This document shows positions 7,357-9,161 of a stretch of DNA of 9,161 bases, one piece after another (the stretch's first letter is position 1; each line of letters begins with the position of its first letter). Under the pieces are notes generated by a model. It made no database searches. It was not told the DNA's origin and worked only from the letters and a program-made list of their open reading frames with translations. The stretch covers positions 286 through 9,446 of the forward strand of contig DBZX01000001.1 in the NCBI GenBank assembly GCA_002311335.1, given 5' to 3'. Position numbers and translations under genes: made by a program. This DNA comes from a bacterium UBP10_UBA1149 (lineage in GTDB: Bacteria; Desulfobacterota; Binatia; UBA1149).

Positions 7357-7444
7357 GCGTGCAGGGCTAACCGCCTCCCCGCGGCGAAGCAAGTGCCAAG
7401 CCCGGCGGCTTTGTCTGCGAGCGGCCCGCTGTTAGCCTGCCCGC
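7357..7444. promoter_or_regulatory. Divergent spacer between the phosphodiesterase gene and prmA
   Basis: Both flanking genes start from this 88-base GC-rich gap, so two promoters are expected here. I see no convincing -35/-10 pair on either strand. The only structure is an 11-base interrupted palindrome, AGCGGCCCGCT, at 7420-7430, just upstream of the prmA start; it may be chance at this base composition. No Shine-Dalgarno precedes the GTG of prmA. Confidence 0.3.
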
Positions 7445-8314
7445 GTGGACACCGACCACAGCTGGTACGAGCTGGTGCTGCGCAGCAGCCCCGGGCAGCT
7501 GGACCTGCTCACCGGGCTGCTGGCCGAGCAGGGCTTTGCCAACAGCGAACTGCGGGGCCAGGACAGTAACGAAGCCGAGCTGGTGGTCTACCTGCAGGCG
7601 GCCGGCGCCGCCCAGGCCGCCTCCATGTCACGCGCGCTCACGGCGTCGTTGCCCGCCGGCATGGTGACCGCGGCCGCGCCCAGGCAGATCGACAACAGCG
7701 CCTGGGCCGACAACTGGAAGAGCTTTTTCCCGCGCCTGCCCATAGGCAAGCGACTCGAGGTCATTCCTCCCTGGGAGCAGGCGGCCCCGGAGCGCGACAC
7801 GGTGATCATCAACCCCGGCCTCGCCTTCGGCACCGGCCAACACGCGACCACCCGCTGCTGTCTCGAGCTGCTCGACCTCTGCCTGCAAGCGGGCGACAGC
7901 GTGGCCGACGTGGGCTGCGGATCGGGCGTGCTGGCGCTGGCGGCGCTGCGCATGGGCGCCAGCAGCGCCCTGGCCACCGACAACGACCCGGTGGCCGTCA
8001 CCACCACGCTTGATAACGCGCGGCTCAACTCACTGGAGGCCGGACTGGAGACCCGCGTGTGTGACGGCCCGCCCTCAGGGGGACTGTACGACCTCGTTTT
8101 TGCCAACATACTGGCCTCCACCCTGGTCGGCATGCAGCCCGCGCTGACGCGCTGCGTCGCGCCCGGGGGCAGGCTGATCTTGTCGGGCATCGACGACGAG
8201 CGCTTGCCTAATGTGCAAACAGCGTTTATCAAGCCGGGTTGGACGGCGCTACACTGCCTGCAACACGACGGCTGGAGCAGCATCGCTATCTGCCGCAAGG
8301 AAGCATCGACATGA
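7445..8314 (+). CDS. prmA: Ribosomal protein L11 methyltransferase PrmA
   Basis: PrmA uses S-adenosylmethionine to methylate ribosomal protein L11, at several lysine side chains and the N-terminus in enterics. The 289 residues match the family length. A small N-terminal substrate-recognition domain (about 1-75) is followed by the linker signature DNWKSFFPRLPIGKRLEVIPPW (89-110). The catalytic Rossmann domain has NPGLAFGTGQHATT (123-136), the SAM-binding glycine loop DVGCGSGVL (155-163), the acidic end of strand 2 near TDNDP (178-182) and LVFANIL (217-223). The first residue of the PGLAFGTG motif is Asn where Asp is the norm, a mild substitution. The GTG start is chosen because the N-terminal SWYELVL strand is typical and no other start fits. 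No Shine-Dalgarno is visible upstream. The stop overlaps the rsmE start as ATGA, so the two genes form one transcription unit. Confidence 0.96.
   Translation: MDTDHSWYELVLRSSPGQLDLLTGLLAEQGFANSELRGQDSNEAELVVYLQAAGAAQAASMSRALTASLPAGMVTAAAPRQIDNSAWADNWKSFFPRLPIGKRLEVIPPWEQAAPERDTVIINPGLAFGTGQHATTRCCLELLDLCLQAGDSVADVGCGSGVLALAALRMGASSALATDNDPVAVTTTLDNARLNSLEAGLETRVCDGPPSGGLYDLVFANILASTLVGMQPALTRCVAPGGRLILSGIDDERLPNVQTAFIKPGWTALHCLQHDGWSSIAICRKEAST
8297..8303 (+). promoter_or_regulatory. Shine-Dalgarno of rsmE inside the end of prmA
   Basis: AAGGAAG lies about nine bases before the ATG at 8311. It selects that ATG over the upstream in-frame ATG at 8239, which would give an N-terminal extension lying wholly within prmA and unlike the family. 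Confidence 0.6.
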
Positions 8315-9144
8315 TCCACTCGGCTACCACATCCTCACCACCAAAGACGCGCATCTTCGTGGGCGACGATCGCTTGACCGCCGACCGAGCCGTGCTCACC
8401 GGCCCGGCCCTGCACCACGTGCAGGCAGTGCTCAGGTTGCAGCCCGGCGACGAGCTGGTGGTCTTCGACGGCAAGGGACGCGAGGCGCTGGGCGTGCTCG
8501 AGCTGTTCCAGGGTGAGACCGCGGTGGTGCGTATAGTGGAGGAGATAGACAGCAGCACCGAGTCGTCGCTCGACCTGACGATCGCCCCCTGCCTGGCCAA
8601 GGGAAAGAAGCTCGACCTCGTCGTCGAAAAAATCGTGGAGCTGGGCGTGGACCGCGTCTGCCCGATAACCAGCGACCGCAGCGTGACGCGTCCGCGCGAA
8701 GACACGGCCGTGAACAAGGTGGAACGCTGGCGTCGCATCGCCGTGGCCGCCGCCGAGCAGAGCGGGCGTACCCAGGTGCCCGTGGTCGAGCGCATACGCA
8801 GCTTCGAGGAGTTCATACCCACCCGCCCCGACGACACCCTGGGATTGATATTCACCACCAACGCCGACCACGACCCGCCCGCCACCTTGCGACAGCGCTA
8901 CCCCAACACCCACAGCGTAATAGCGGTGCTCGGGCCCGAGGGAGGCTTCTCCGACCAGGAACTGGAACTCGCCGCTGAACACGGCTGGATCGACGTGGGC
9001 ATGGGGCCGCGGGTGCTGCGCGCCGAGACCGCCTCGATAGTGGCAGCCGCCGTGTGCCAGCACCTGTGGGGCGACCTCGGACGTAAACCGCCGGTCGTCC
9101 CCGCCAGCGTTGCCGCAACCGCGCGGCCACCGGTGGCCAGGTAG
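8311..9144 (+). CDS. rsmE: 16S rRNA (uracil(1498)-N3)-methyltransferase RsmE
   Basis: RsmE methylates N3 of U1498 in 16S rRNA, in the decoding region of the 30S subunit, using S-adenosylmethionine. The 277 residues comprise an N-terminal PUA-like RNA-binding domain (about 12-75, TRIFVG ... LTGPALHHVQAVLRLQPGDELVVFDG) and a C-terminal SPOUT domain. That domain shows KGKKLDLVVEKIVELGVDRV (97-116), the conserved AAEQSGR (147-153) and the knot motifs VLGPEGGFSDQE (206-217) and GPRVLRAETA (232-241). The last 20 residues (about 258-277) are a Pro/Ala/Val/Arg-rich tail beyond the fold. The ATG at 8311 overlaps the prmA stop by four bases (ATGA) and has the AAGGA ribosome site, so it is translationally coupled. 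Next to prmA it forms a small ribosome-modification operon, an arrangement seen in several bacterial groups. All SPOUT motifs look intact. Confidence 0.95.
   Translation: MIHSATTSSPPKTRIFVGDDRLTADRAVLTGPALHHVQAVLRLQPGDELVVFDGKGREALGVLELFQGETAVVRIVEEIDSSTESSLDLTIAPCLAKGKKLDLVVEKIVELGVDRVCPITSDRSVTRPREDTAVNKVERWRRIAVAAAEQSGRTQVPVVERIRSFEEFIPTRPDDTLGLIFTTNADHDPPATLRQRYPNTHSVIAVLGPEGGFSDQELELAAEHGWIDVGMGPRVLRAETASIVAAAVCQHLWGDLGRKPPVVPASVAATARPPVAR
9125..9138. repeat. 14-bp perfect palindrome at the 3' end of rsmE
   Basis: GGCCACCGGTGGCC reads the same on both strands. It ends three bases before the rsmE stop codon at 9142-9144. As RNA it could fold only with the central bases opened as a loop. 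There is no following T-tract, so an intrinsic terminator is not supported by what is visible. It could be chance in a Pro/Ala/Arg codon stretch or part of a repeat continuing beyond the window. Confidence 0.6.
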
Positions 9145-9161
9145 CCAGCCAACAGGTAGCC
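9138..9161. repeat. 9-bp direct repeat CAGGTAGCC, 15-bp period, at the window edge
   Basis: CAGGTAGCC occurs at 9138-9146 and again at 9153-9161, 15 bases apart; the second copy ends exactly at the last base of the window. The first copy contains the rsmE stop codon. Two copies are too few to call an array, but this may be the start of a 15-bp tandem repeat that continues to the right. Confidence 0.5.

Noticed and set aside
7357..7392. TTG-initiated 12-residue extension of the phosphodiesterase
   Set aside because: The family begins immediately before the GHRG motif, which the ATG at 7356 provides; the extension has no signal-peptide character.
8239..8310. N-terminal extension of RsmE from an upstream in-frame ATG
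   Set aside because: The extra 24 residues lie within prmA coding sequence and do not resemble the RsmE N-terminus. The ATG at 8311 has a Shine-Dalgarno and forms the usual ATGA overlap.

Overview
The window is a GC-rich (clearly above 60% by eye), gene-dense piece of a bacterial chromosome. It carries six complete or near-complete protein genes plus the N-terminal part of a seventh. The RpoD has a long, acid-rich non-conserved region between regions 1.2 and 2, as in proteobacterial primary sigma factors. Other features are a cvpA-dnaG-rpoD cluster, a two-module lipoprotein-like M16 peptidase, and an adjacent prmA-rsmE pair. Together they suggest a deltaproteobacterium in the broad sense (Desulfobacterota, Myxococcota or a related uncultured lineage). 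That placement is inference from gene content and style, not from a search.

Layout: positions 1-3779 form a leftward (minus-strand) cluster, read as cvpA -> dnaG -> rpoD, with overlapping gene junctions; rpoD runs off the left edge. It resembles the macromolecular synthesis operon (dnaG-rpoD), with cvpA in the place that rpsU holds in enterics. A short divergent intergenic region (about 3780-3874) separates it from a rightward gene for a large M16 zinc peptidase (3875-6619), probably an envelope lipoprotein. This meets, tail to tail with only 20 bases between, a leftward glycerophosphodiester phosphodiesterase (6640-7356). A second divergent spacer (7357-7444) leads into the rightward pair prmA (7445-8314) and rsmE (8311-9144), coupled through a 4-base ATGA overlap. 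RsmE is followed by 17 bases of what may be repetitive sequence at the window edge.

Functionally, the left cluster joins replication priming and transcription initiation with a small membrane protein. The right pair joins two methyltransferases of the translation apparatus, acting on ribosomal protein L11 and 16S rRNA. The M16 peptidase and the phosphodiesterase are single-gene units with envelope and phospholipid-catabolic roles.

I found no mobile element, CRISPR array, RNA gene or defence/biosynthetic island, and I do not think the window contains an undescribed system. The items most worth a second look are the catalytically degenerate second half of the M16 protein, the TTG/TGA junction of dnaG with cvpA, the in-frame 15-bp repeats in rpoD, and the palindrome plus direct repeat at the right edge.
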